Origin: Ignisphaera cupida
GTDB taxonomy: Archaea > Thermoproteota > Thermoprotei_A > Sulfolobales > Ignisphaeraceae
Assembly: GCF_030186535.1 (NCBI RefSeq)
Contig: NZ_JASNVW010000003.1
Location: forward strand, 213,157 to 277,156
DNA: 64,000 nucleotides
Reading direction: 5' to 3'
Below the pieces are notes generated by a model. That model worked only from the letters and a program-made list of their open reading frames with translations, was not told the DNA's origin and searched no databases. This document shows, piece by piece, positions 54,196 through 62,702 of this stretch (within the stretch, counting starts at the first letter, position 1; the number at the start of each line of letters is the position of its first letter). Both the position numbers and the translations under genes were made by a program.

Positions 54196-55473
54196 ATGGA
54201 GAGGGTTTTGACAAGAGTTGAGGGCGAGGGCAAGGTACTGGTAAAAGTTAAGGAAGGTAATGTTATAGATGTTGAAATACAGATAACTGAAGCACCAAGA
54301 TTCTTTGAGTATATTGTTCGAGGAAAACACATTAACAATGTTGTGGAAATAGTTAGTAGGGTCTGTGGGCTTTGTGGAGTTTCATACATGCTAACAGCTA
54401 CACGTGCATTTGAAAAGTGTTTAAAGATTGATGTTCCACAAGAGGTTGAGGAACTTAGAAGAATTATCCACTTAGCTGAGAGAGTTAAAAGCCATGTGAT
54501 TCACGTATTCCTTTTAAACTTGCCAGACTTTCTAGAAATGCCTAACTCATTTAGACTAGGAGCTGTTAACTCAGCAATGCTTAGAAACTCTATGAAGCTT
54601 CTAACACTAGCCGTCAACATAATGGATATTCTTGGGGGTAGAACGCATAATGTTGTTAACATTAAAATTGGAGGTGTTTACAAACCGCCATCAGAAAGCG
54701 ATGCTGTTAAAATAGTCAAGCTTATTAAAGATGCTATCGAGCTTTTCAAACCTTTAGCAGATTTCGTTTTATCACTTAAAAACATACCTGAGGAAAAGCT
54801 TGCAAAACCTCTCATGATATTGCATGGAAATGGTTATCCCCATGTCTCAGACGAAATAGCTTTTTACAATTCTGAAAATGCCGAGATTTTCGATGTGCAA
54901 AACTTTGAAAATGTCTTAGATGTTATGCAAAGGCCTGGCAAAACAGCGCTTCTATACAAATACAAGGGCCAATCATATATTGTAGGCCCATTTGCAAGGT
55001 TTAACACATCTTATGACAGGTTGCATGGAGAAGCCAGAGACTTTGTATCTTCATATGGGTGGAAACCGCCATTAAAAGATGTTAGACAACAGATAATTGC
55101 ACGTGTTGCAGAAATACTAGATTCTCTGCTAACTCTTCGCGATTTCTTTCAAAATTACAAACCTTTTGAGATATATTCACCTAGGATAGAACCTGCTAAG
55201 GCGGATAAGTTAAGATGTGTAGCAGCTGTGGAAGCTCCACGTGGCATTCTCTACCATAGGTATGATATAGATGAAAAACTGAAGGTTTTACACTGCAACA
55301 TTATTACTCCGACAGCGCAAAACATATTGGCAATGGAGGAGTTGTCACAAGAAAAACTAAGAATGTTGGGTAGAGCAGCAGAACATGAGGCAGCAAAGTT
55401 AACTGAGAGAATTGTTAGAGCCTTTGATCCATGCATATCATGTTCTGTTCACGTGTTATCATCTAAATACTAG
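54196..55473 (+). CDS. hydA: NiFe hydrogenase large (alpha) subunit, group 3b
   Basis: 425 residues. NiFe ligands: SRVCGLCGVSY (C57, C60) and the C-terminal DPCISCSVH (C413, C416). The usual His four residues after the second Cys of the first motif is Tyr64 here. Only six residues follow the final His, so there is no long maturation tail, as in Pyrococcus sulfhydrogenase. EAPRGILYHRYDID is also conserved. ATG 54196 with AGGTGA upstream. Last gene of the hydBGDA operon; a hairpin TTTTGCTTAAAGCAAAA follows near 55541. Confidence 0.92.
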   Translation: MERVLTRVEGEGKVLVKVKEGNVIDVEIQITEAPRFFEYIVRGKHINNVVEIVSRVCGLCGVSYMLTATRAFEKCLKIDVPQEVEELRRIIHLAERVKSHVIHVFLLNLPDFLEMPNSFRLGAVNSAMLRNSMKLLTLAVNIMDILGGRTHNVVNIKIGGVYKPPSESDAVKIVKLIKDAIELFKPLADFVLSLKNIPEEKLAKPLMILHGNGYPHVSDEIAFYNSENAEIFDVQNFENVLDVMQRPGKTALLYKYKGQSYIVGPFARFNTSYDRLHGEARDFVSSYGWKPPLKDVRQQIIARVAEILDSLLTLRDFFQNYKPFEIYSPRIEPAKADKLRCVAAVEAPRGILYHRYDIDEKLKVLHCNIITPTAQNILAMEELSQEKLRMLGRAAEHEAAKLTERIVRAFDPCISCSVHVLSSKY

Positions 55474-55642
55474 ATTTGGTAACAAGATAGAAGATGGAAC
55501 AAGTATCAACTTGAAATAAAGAAAACTTTCAATATTTGTTTTGCTTAAAGCAAAAATGTTAAAAATGGATTAGCGAATCTATCTCTGCTTGAGGTTATGT
55601 GCTATCGAATCAAGTTTTAATAGTTCCATGAGATGATGTATT

Positions 55643-56266
55643 ATGAGTATTGATGAATTAAACAATGCGCTTAGAAGTGTTAAAGAGTATTTAGAAACCC
55701 TTAGCAACACAAGAGAGCATGTAATCAAGCTTAGCAGAGATGTTTTAACTCAATGCAGACGTTTAATTACGCGATGTTTATATGGTGATTGTAATAACAA
55801 GTATGTCAAGAGTCTTGAGGAAGCATTCAACATGTTTAAGAATTATGCTATGCAACATTTAGAGATATACTACTCAAGTTTCTATAGCATGGTCGAGTCT
55901 GAATATGTTGAAGCAATTCAATTCTATTACATAGTTAATGAAGGGAAAATAAAAACCGTTAACGAGTTGAATGTACATCCAGCATCCTATGTCTTAGGTC
56001 TTTTAGATGTTATTGGAGAATTGAAGAGATATTCCCTAGAGCTTATTGAGAAGGAGCGATATGATGATAGCCTAAAAATTTTTGAAGTAGCTGAGAAAAT
56101 TTTTGAGGAAATAGCCGAGCTAAGTCACATAGAAAATGCTATTCCAGGTCTTAAAAGAAGAATTGATGTCTATAGAAAGGTTTTAGATGATTGGAGAGAA
56201 TTGTTAATAGATCTTTTATCTAGAGTTAAGCTTAGAAAAGCTATAGAGTCTATAAAACAAGTTTAG
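55643..56266 (+). CDS. Translin-family protein
   Basis: 207 residues, entirely helical: SEYVEAIQFYYIVNEGK, then VHPASYVLGLLDVIGELKRY and KIFEEIAELSHIENAIPGLK, which match archaeal translin (COG2178). Translins bind RNA or single-stranded DNA and TRAX-type members cut RNA; the acidic residues around EYVEA are consistent with either. Not obviously in an operon, but followed by a C/D sRNA and a SPOUT methylase, so an RNA-related context. Confidence 0.8.
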   Translation: MSIDELNNALRSVKEYLETLSNTREHVIKLSRDVLTQCRRLITRCLYGDCNNKYVKSLEEAFNMFKNYAMQHLEIYYSSFYSMVESEYVEAIQFYYIVNEGKIKTVNELNVHPASYVLGLLDVIGELKRYSLELIEKERYDDSLKIFEVAEKIFEEIAELSHIENAIPGLKRRIDVYRKVLDDWRELLIDLLSRVKLRKAIESIKQV

Positions 56267-56277
56267 ATATGGAGCTC

Positions 56278-56333
56278 TCCATGATGATGGCTAGATAATC
56301 TGAGTTGATGATGATCGGTTTCTGGACTGAAAC
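56278..56333 (+). ncRNA. C/D box guide sRNA
   Basis: C ATGATGA (56281-56287), 12-base guide TGGCTAGATAAT, D' CTGA (56300-56303), 4-base spacer, C' ATGATGA (56308-56314), 12-base guide TCGGTTTCTGGA, D CTGA (56327-56330). TATA-like TCTATAAAAC lies about 30 bases upstream, inside the end of the translin gene. Targets were not checked. Confidence 0.85.
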
Positions 56334-56401
56334 AATATCTATGCTTTTGAAGATTGTTGAAAATTAATTACTTGTAAATTAAGTTAAACACTTATGGTGA
56401 A

Positions 56402-57277
56402 ATGATTTTAATGAACAATTTACTGCAACCACTTAGAACATTGCCACTAGTATCATTTTCTATTCCATCATCAATAGTATCAGATGTTTTCGATGAGAGA
56501 GAAAAGGTTAGAAAAATTGGTTTTGTTGGAAGAGCCGCTGCAATATTTAGAGTTAATGAGATTATGATATATGTGGATGATTCTAGAGATAATGCTGAAC
56601 ACATAGACATTTTGTTGAGGTATCAGGAAATTCCACCTTATTTAAAGAAGAAAATCGTTAGAATTGATTCCAGACTAAAGTTTGCAGGACTTCTTCAACC
56701 TTTAAAATCCGTTCATCACGTTCCAGAAGCATTTGAATTGAATATTAGAGATGGCATTGTTATTTCATCAAATGAAGTGAGAAGCGTGGTAGATGTTGGG
56801 CTGAAGAAACATGTTGTTGTTTACAACACGCTGCCAATTGGTAAAAGAGTTACTGTTTTGCTTGAAAAAGAAACTAGTAGTAGCTATATTGGAAAAATTG
56901 TGGATAAGAATTCAATTAAATGGTACTGGGGGTTTGAAACAAGAATATTTAATAGCATTGAAGATCTTCTAAAGTTTCTCAAAAGCAATAACTATCTCAT
57001 AGTTTGTGCATCTAAAAAGGGTAATATGATATATGATGTTGAAGATAACATTAGCAAGGATTTTAAAACATGTGAAAAAGTAAATGTGTTGTTTGGTGGA
57101 CCCAAGCTTGATATTGATGAAATAGCTAGGGAATCTAATATAGATATAAACAAGTATTGCAATTACATAATCAATTTTGTACCTCGCCAAGGTGTTGAAA
57201 GCATAAGAACAGAAGAAGCAATATTCATAGTCTTAGCAATACTCAATTATTTAAAGGAAAGAATTAACACCACATAA
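56402..57277 (+). CDS. SPOUT-superfamily RNA methyltransferase (COG2106-like)
   Basis: 291 residues. N-terminal half KIGFVGRAAAIFRVNEIMIY and IDILLRYQEIPPYLKKK, an inserted OB-like domain (VDVGLKKHVVVYNTLPIGKR), and the knot region VNVLFGGPKLDIDEIARESN and FVPRQGVESIRTEEAIFIVL. This is the archaeal/eukaryotic family related to 28S rRNA methylases. SAM binds the C-terminal knot. Target RNA position unknown. Confidence 0.85.
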   Translation: MILMNNLLQPLRTLPLVSFSIPSSIVSDVFDEREKVRKIGFVGRAAAIFRVNEIMIYVDDSRDNAEHIDILLRYQEIPPYLKKKIVRIDSRLKFAGLLQPLKSVHHVPEAFELNIRDGIVISSNEVRSVVDVGLKKHVVVYNTLPIGKRVTVLLEKETSSSYIGKIVDKNSIKWYWGFETRIFNSIEDLLKFLKSNNYLIVCASKKGNMIYDVEDNISKDFKTCEKVNVLFGGPKLDIDEIARESNIDINKYCNYIINFVPRQGVESIRTEEAIFIVLAILNYLKERINTT

Positions 57278-57370
57278 ATTTAGCGTAAAGCTTCATTGAG
57301 AAAAACTTTGTTTTAAGATAACAAAATTAAATCTATAAACCTTTTAATGTTAATAAGAAATTACTTGTAC

Positions 57371-57426
57371 ATAGTGATGATTCCGGCAGATACTGAAAAC
57401 ATGATGTAACTTTCATGGGCTGACTA
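57371..57426 (+). ncRNA. C/D box guide sRNA
   Basis: C GTGATGA (57374-57380), 12-base guide TTCCGGCAGATA, D' CTGA (57393-57396), 4-base spacer, C' ATGATGT (57401-57407), 12-base guide AACTTTCATGGG, D CTGA (57420-57423). TATA-like CTATAAAC lies at 57333-57340. The rest of the 57278-57609 gap appears to hold only this gene and the tRNA promoter. Confidence 0.85.
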
Positions 57427-57572
57427 AAAACATTGGTACTAATTAAATATTAAATGACAATTAGTTGTGGTAATTCAGCCGGTTGATCTCCTATCACCAA
57501 TCAATATATGATCACCTCCCTCATCATTCATCAAAACTCTTTAACTGTCACCAATAACACAAAGAGAATAAA

Positions 57573-57582
57573 GCTTTATAAA
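57573..57582 (+). promoter_or_regulatory. Putative TATA box of the tRNA-Tyr gene
   Basis: The sequence CTTTATAAAG at about 57572-57581 lies about 30 bases before the tRNA 5' end, the normal archaeal distance. Confidence 0.5.
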
Positions 57583-57609
57583 GCTAAAACAAAAAAGTTT
57601 TTGTAGAAA

Positions 57610-57695
57610 CCCGCCGTAGCTCAGCGGCAGAGCGCCCGGCTGTAGTGAGGCGGGCGGACACCGGGTGGTCGGGGGTTCAAGTCCCCCCGGCGGGA
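57610..57695 (+). tRNA. tRNA-Tyr (GUA) with a 14-base intron
   Basis: Acceptor CCCGCCG (57610-57616) pairs with CGGCGGG (57688-57694). D stem GCTC/GAGC, anticodon stem CCCGG (57635-57639) with CCGGG (57661-57665), T arm GGGGG-TTCAAGT-CCCCC (57671-57687), discriminator A. The 21-base anticodon loop is explained by anticodon GTA (57642-57644) plus a 14-base intron at the canonical 37/38 site (57646-57659). The C1-G72 pair and A73 are the archaeal tRNA-Tyr identity marks. The terminal CCA is not fully encoded. Confidence 0.93.
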
Positions 57696-57788
57696 CCTTC
57701 AGTTCTTATTCCAAAATCTTTTTCATTTCAATTGGATATGACATGTTATCATAAACTTTTAAATGTTAGACATAGCAAACACGTAATA

Positions 57789-58967
57789 ATGTATGTTTTC
57801 AGAATGGTGGATGCCATGAGTAGGAAGTGGCTGTATGTATTCATCTTATTGGGTTTAACATCGCTAACTGCTGACATGGTTTATGAGGGTGGTAGATCTG
57901 TTGGCGGTTCTTATATAGAATTTCTTGGTGGTAGCGCTATTGCTTCTGCTATTGCTAGTTCAGGTGATTTGATTGGTTATGGGCTTCGCTTTGTAAGCGC
58001 CTTTCTAGCATCTGTTTTTGCATCATCAGCAATTTTCTGGGGTTTCACAATATTTGGATATGCCATTACAGCTTTGTCAATACCGCTTTTATCATATGCA
58101 AGTTCATGGCAATGGGCAACAACACTAATTCTTTTGGAGAGAGTTGGCAAAGGTATTAGATCTCCTGTAAGAGATGTTATTTTGGCTGAGGTTTCTGAGA
58201 AAATTGGTAGAGGCAAGGGTTTTGGTATTCACGAGTTAATGGATCAAATAGGAGCTGTTGGAGGACCAGTAATAGTTTCTGTTGTGCTAGCTTTCTATGG
58301 ATATAGAGTTGCTTTTGCAGCATTGCTAATACCTGGAGTAGCATCAATAGCATTTATATTAACATCCTATGCTCTTTATCCAACAATAAAAGCTGTTGAG
58401 ATATCGCCACCGAGAATAGGGTTTAGGGGTATGGGGAAAAGATTCTGGATATACATTGCATCTATGACGTTTCTCTCACTGGGCTATATCCATTGGATGG
58501 TGATTTCATATTATTTGAGGTACTGGAATGTGCTTACGGATGCTGAAATAGCTTTGGCCTATATGCTGGCCATGTTAACTGATGCTGCAATAGCTGTACC
58601 AATAGGAGTTATGTATGACAAACTCAAGTTTAGAAGCTTGTACATAGCACCGCCATCAGCATTAGGTGCTGCATTGATTCTATTGCTAAATGCTGCTAAT
58701 CCTAATAAGATAATGGCTTATGTATCAGCAGCTTTGTGGGGAGTTACAATGGGTTGTTTCGAAACTATAATGAGAGCGTCTATAGCTGATATATTACCTC
58801 CTGAAAGAAGGGCTATGGGCTATGGAATATTTGGTCTTATCTACGGTATTTCATGGACCGTTGGAGCATTTGTTTTTGTATTTTTGCTGCAAACATCAAT
58901 AACATTTGCAGCGACTTATGTTGTTTTAATGCAGTGTTTGTCCATAGCTTTGCTTACAATGATTTAA
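57789..58967 (+). CDS. Major facilitator superfamily transporter
   Basis: About 392 residues, 11-12 membrane segments. The loop GKGIRSPVRDVILAEVSEKI after segment four matches the MFS motif A/B region; the first part (TADMVYEGGRSVGGSYIEFLG) is typical of a prokaryotic MFS group near drug or metabolite exporters. The open frame reaches back into the tRNA, so that longer start is wrong. ATG 57789 is chosen because a TATA-like CTTTTAAAT lies about 30 bases upstream (near-leaderless); ATG 57804 and 57816 are alternatives. Substrate unknown. Confidence 0.82.
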   Translation: MYVFRMVDAMSRKWLYVFILLGLTSLTADMVYEGGRSVGGSYIEFLGGSAIASAIASSGDLIGYGLRFVSAFLASVFASSAIFWGFTIFGYAITALSIPLLSYASSWQWATTLILLERVGKGIRSPVRDVILAEVSEKIGRGKGFGIHELMDQIGAVGGPVIVSVVLAFYGYRVAFAALLIPGVASIAFILTSYALYPTIKAVEISPPRIGFRGMGKRFWIYIASMTFLSLGYIHWMVISYYLRYWNVLTDAEIALAYMLAMLTDAAIAVPIGVMYDKLKFRSLYIAPPSALGAALILLLNAANPNKIMAYVSAALWGVTMGCFETIMRASIADILPPERRAMGYGIFGLIYGISWTVGAFVFVFLLQTSITFAATYVVLMQCLSIALLTMI

Positions 58968-59051
58968 TAAATTTTTAATTATTTTTAAAGAGCTAAGATT
59001 TTGCTTATACAGTATAAAGATTTTTATTTGCATACAATAATTAGGCTATAA

Positions 59052-59996
59052 ATGATTGTGGTTGATAACATGTCTGTAGAGGTTTCGTGGCCTAAATACG
59101 CCTGGATTAATGGTAAGATAGTTGAATGGGAAAATGCCAAAGTTCATGTATTTGTCCATGGGCTTCACTACGGCACAGGTGTGTTTGAGGGTATTAGAGG
59201 ATACTATGATAGTGGCTATATAAAGATTTTTAGATTGGAAGATCATATGAAGAGATTGTTTAACTCTGCTAAAATAATCCACATCAAAATACCTTATACA
59301 GTACATGATTTAGTAAATGCCACAGTAGAGCTTATTAAAGCAAACAAGTTTACAAAGGATATATACATAAGACCCATTGTTTTTAGAGGTCTTGGAAGCT
59401 TTGGCTTAAGAGCTCAAAACCCTGTTGATGTAGCCATAATAGCAGTTGAATTTGGTAAATACCTTAAGAAAACAGGTATAAGATGCACTATCTCTAGTTG
59501 GAGAAAGCCATCAGCAGACTCATTCCCTGTATATGCAAAGACAACTGGAATATACTTGCTTTACCACTTGGCATCTATTGAAGCAGCTATGAATGGATAT
59601 GACGAGGCAATACTTCTAGATCACGAAGGTTTTGTTGCTGAAGGCTCTGGTGAAAACATTTTCATAGTGAAGAACAATACCTTAATAACTCCCCCAACAT
59701 ACGATGCTATTTTAGAGGGTATAACAAGAGATACTGTTATCAAGGTAGCTAAGGAGGATCTTGGACTAAATGTTATAGAGAGAAGAATTAGGAGGGAAGA
59801 GCTGTACACAGCTGATGAAGCATTCTTCACAGGAACAGCAGCAGAAATAACACCTATTGTAGAAGTTGATGGCAGGACTATTGGCAATGGCAGAATAGGG
59901 GAGGTAACATCGAAAATAATGGACTACTACAACAGTATTACACTTGGAAAAATAGAGAAGTACAGAAAATGGGTAACAGAGGTAAGAATTGACTAG
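59052..59996 (+). CDS. ilvE: Branched-chain amino acid aminotransferase
   Basis: 314 residues, PLP fold type IV. The PLP lysine is K163 in YAKTTGIYLLYHLA, with HYGTGVFEGIRGYY near the N terminus and DEAILLDHEGFVAEGSGENI and TGTAAEITPIVEVDGR later. It makes or degrades Leu, Ile and Val with 2-oxoglutarate. ATG 59052 or 59070. Its 3' end touches a minus-strand C/D sRNA. Confidence 0.93.
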   Translation: MIVVDNMSVEVSWPKYAWINGKIVEWENAKVHVFVHGLHYGTGVFEGIRGYYDSGYIKIFRLEDHMKRLFNSAKIIHIKIPYTVHDLVNATVELIKANKFTKDIYIRPIVFRGLGSFGLRAQNPVDVAIIAVEFGKYLKKTGIRCTISSWRKPSADSFPVYAKTTGIYLLYHLASIEAAMNGYDEAILLDHEGFVAEGSGENIFIVKNNTLITPPTYDAILEGITRDTVIKVAKEDLGLNVIERRIRREELYTADEAFFTGTAAEITPIVEVDGRTIGNGRIGEVTSKIMDYYNSITLGKIEKYRKWVTEVRID

Positions 59997-60049
59997 TTCA
60001 GAACTCCGCCGTCCAATCACTTTTCAGCCCCAATAGACATCATCATTTC
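59995..60049 (-). ncRNA. C/D box guide sRNA
   Basis: Minus strand: C ATGATGA (60040-60046), 12-base guide TGTCTATTGGGG, D' CTGA (60024-60027), 3-base spacer, C' GTGATTG (60014-60020, one mismatch from consensus at the end), 12-base guide GACGGCGGAGTT, D CTGA (59998-60001). It is antisense to nothing except the last bases of ilvE. Targets unchecked. Confidence 0.78.
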
Positions 60050-60109
60050 ATTTAAGATTTATGAATCTGAAAACATTTTAATTTGTTAGGCTAAAAGGTT
60101 TTATTTTCC

Positions 60110-60979
60110 ATGAGATACTATGAGTATAAATATGTTGAAGGCGTGGTGTTAACAAAGTGGGATGTCGATGAAATTCTAAATAATGTTAGAAATGGTGTAA
60201 AAGAGTTCACAATGGTTATGGATCTTGGTACCTCAAGAAGAAGTGTAAAGGTTTTGGATAAGTATGTTATAATTGATGATGCTGAAATTCCAATTGAAGA
60301 TATTTTGTCTTTGGAAAGCGGGTTTGTGTATAAATTTTTGAATGGCAAGCTCTATAGAATTGATTTTTATGATAGTGGCAAGTACTACAAGCTTAAACCT
60401 GTTGCTTCTAAAAAGCCTCCAACTTTAGAGATAAATGGTATTCAAATGCATAGATCTGTAGATGTGGATCCGTGGGAAGATACTTTGCTTAAAGTGTCTG
60501 CACTAGGTTCTTTAAAGGGTAAAAAAGTTTTGGATGTTTGTACTGGTCTTGGATATTCAAGCATTATTGAAGTTATGAAGGGGGCTAGAAGTGTTGTTAC
60601 TGTGGAGAAGGATCAAAATGTTTTATATATAGCATCTCTTAATCCATGGTCTAAAAACCTTGAGGATAAAAGAATCGAGATTATACTTCAGGATGCTGTT
60701 GAAGCTGTGAAAATGTTTTCTGATGAGGAATTTGATGCTATTTTCCATGATCCTCCAAGATTCAATATAGCTGGTGAGCTTTATAGTCTAGAGTTTTATC
60801 GTAATCTATACAGGGTTTTGAGAAAAGGCGGCGTTATCTTTCACTACACAGGTGAGCCGGGAAAGCATTCAAATATTAGCATTATAAAGGGGATTAAGAA
60901 TAGATTAGAGCAAGCAGGTTTTGAATATGTTACCTGGGTTGATAAAGCAAAGGGTTTTAAGGCATTGAAAATTTCTTAA
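60110..60979 (+). CDS. Archaeal SAM-dependent methyltransferase (COG2521-like)
   Basis: 289 residues. A beta-rich N-terminal part leads to a Rossmann methylase: KVLDVCTGLGYSSIIEVMKG (motif I), VVTVEKDQNVLYIASLNPW, then FDAIFHDPPRFNIAGELYSL with an HDPPR motif. The DPP motif is often seen in nucleic-acid or amino-methylases and in spermidine-synthase-like folds. Substrate not known. Monocistronic, convergent with the glycogen synthase gene. Confidence 0.8.
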   Translation: MRYYEYKYVEGVVLTKWDVDEILNNVRNGVKEFTMVMDLGTSRRSVKVLDKYVIIDDAEIPIEDILSLESGFVYKFLNGKLYRIDFYDSGKYYKLKPVASKKPPTLEINGIQMHRSVDVDPWEDTLLKVSALGSLKGKKVLDVCTGLGYSSIIEVMKGARSVVTVEKDQNVLYIASLNPWSKNLEDKRIEIILQDAVEAVKMFSDEEFDAIFHDPPRFNIAGELYSLEFYRNLYRVLRKGGVIFHYTGEPGKHSNISIIKGIKNRLEQAGFEYVTWVDKAKGFKALKIS

Positions 60980-61005
60980 CATGCCTAAGCCAAGTTTATT
61001 TAAAG

Positions 61006-62622
61006 CTACATTGTTACTGCTCTGAAGTAAGAGTATTGCCTTGCTTTTTCATAGCATAACTGTAGAAGCTCCGCCAGTTTATCTTCTCTAAAGTTTCTAT
61101 TAACCCAGTTTACACAATTCAATCTTATATTGATATTGCCAATTCTCTCAACAACTTTGCGACCCCACTCACTTCTCACCTTATCTAAATTACTTCTATC
61201 ACCAGTATCAATAAACTCTGTAAGCATAACCACGTCATTAATTGCTTCTCCAAAAATGTATGGATTTTCCGATGGAACAACAACACCTGTACCATTTGCA
61301 AAATCCCATTTCAAATCAATTACTGTTTCTGGAAGCCCCCCAACGTTTGAAACAATTGATGGTGTGCCAACAGCTTGTGCTTCTATAGAAACAATTCCAA
61401 ATGGTTCATATCGAGATGGAACAACAAATGCATTTGATGCAAATATTACTGTTTTCAATATTTTCTCATCAACTGGTTGCGTGAAAAGTATTGCCCTTCC
61501 CCATTCCTCGCCAACAAGTGTTGCTAAATAGTGTTCATAGCTACTATCACCAATTGGAAGCCCAAATATAGCTACACAAACATCTTTTGATGTATGTTCC
61601 AGTGATTTTAATAGAATGTCAAAACCTTTTGTTGATGTTAATCTACCTGCAGCACTCACTAGATACTTGCATTTAGTGCCTAGATACCCAATTTTCGCTA
61701 TATTTAATTTGTTTGCCCATTCATTAATTATTATTTCCCTGACAATTTTTCTGCTAGTTGTTTTGAAGAGGGCTAGACTATAGCTAGATGCTTCTTCCTC
61801 TTTCCAGTCTGTAATATTGTGTATGACAAAGGATTTTTCCTCTAGCCAAAATCCAAATCTCGATAACAACTCTCTTAAATAGCCCCAGCTATTTGTTGCC
61901 ATAACATCTGCTTCAATAGATGTAAAAGCATCGATTTCGCCTTTTAGACTATCCCATAGCCTTTGTGTACAGATATGAATATGTTTATTTGGAATCCAAA
62001 TTCTGTGACAAATATCTGGAACTCCACACCATTCACATGATGCGTAATGCCATGGAAATGCCTTGTATGATAGTAAATGAATTGAATAAACCAAGGGAAT
62101 TGCATATCCCCTTGCTTCAAAAATTATCTTAGCAGCAACACCAGCAAGTGCTGTTGACCAGTCATTAGCGTGGATAACATCTGGTACCTCACCAGTGATT
62201 TCTATCCAATGCTGTAACCCTCTTGCAAATAAACATGCTTTTTCCTCTGAATGTGCATATATATGCCAATTATCGAGAAATCTACCAGTTTGAATATCAA
62301 GACCCTTGAACATTACGACTTTGATTCCATCTACAATTGCTTCTTCAGCTCCAATACAATATCTATACTCATTCCCATCCAATCCTCTTCTAGCCCTACA
62401 TACTTTGAACCAATCAATTGGTTTAATACTATAAATCCGCCTATGCTCTTCCGAAAGATGTCTACCATGAGAAGGCATAAAAACCTTAACATTATACCCC
62501 AGCTTCTTCAAAACCTTAGCATATAAAGTAACAGCTCTTCCCAAACCACCAAGAGAGGCTAATCCACCGAATTCAAATGTTAATAGCCACACATTGTTTA
62601 TTTTTGTAGGTGCAACTATCAT
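61006..62622 (-). CDS. Glycogen synthase-like glycosyltransferase (GT5)
   Basis: About 538 residues. The N-terminal GGLASLGGLGRAVTLYAKVL corresponds to the ADP/UDP-glucose loop, although the usual Lys before GGL is Ser. The second Rossmann half has LVSAAGRLTSTKGFDILLKS and FVVPSRYEPFGIVSIEAQAV, the acceptor/catalytic Glu region. A Cys/His cluster CEWCGVPDICHR with a further HIHIC (residues about 196-218) may bind metal. ATG 62622 is preferred (TAGGAG 5 bases upstream); GTG 62646 is longer. Makes a storage alpha-glucan. Confidence 0.85.
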   Translation of the reverse strand: MIVAPTKINNVWLLTFEFGGLASLGGLGRAVTLYAKVLKKLGYNVKVFMPSHGRHLSEEHRRIYSIKPIDWFKVCRARRGLDGNEYRYCIGAEEAIVDGIKVVMFKGLDIQTGRFLDNWHIYAHSEEKACLFARGLQHWIEITGEVPDVIHANDWSTALAGVAAKIIFEARGYAIPLVYSIHLLSYKAFPWHYASCEWCGVPDICHRIWIPNKHIHICTQRLWDSLKGEIDAFTSIEADVMATNSWGYLRELLSRFGFWLEEKSFVIHNITDWKEEEASSYSLALFKTTSRKIVREIIINEWANKLNIAKIGYLGTKCKYLVSAAGRLTSTKGFDILLKSLEHTSKDVCVAIFGLPIGDSSYEHYLATLVGEEWGRAILFTQPVDEKILKTVIFASNAFVVPSRYEPFGIVSIEAQAVGTPSIVSNVGGLPETVIDLKWDFANGTGVVVPSENPYIFGEAINDVVMLTEFIDTGDRSNLDKVRSEWGRKVVERIGNINIRLNCVNWVNRNFREDKLAELLQLCYEKARQYSYFRAVTM

Positions 62623-62702
62623 AACTACTCCTAAAACTTTTACCACACTCCAAATTTAAAATCCTAGATTAGCTACACATATAGTGTTGTACGGAGAGTT
62701 TT

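Noticed and set aside
57645..57788. Upstream extension of the MFS ORF
   Set aside because: It runs through the tRNA-Tyr gene; the TATA-like box and ATG at 57789 give a better start.
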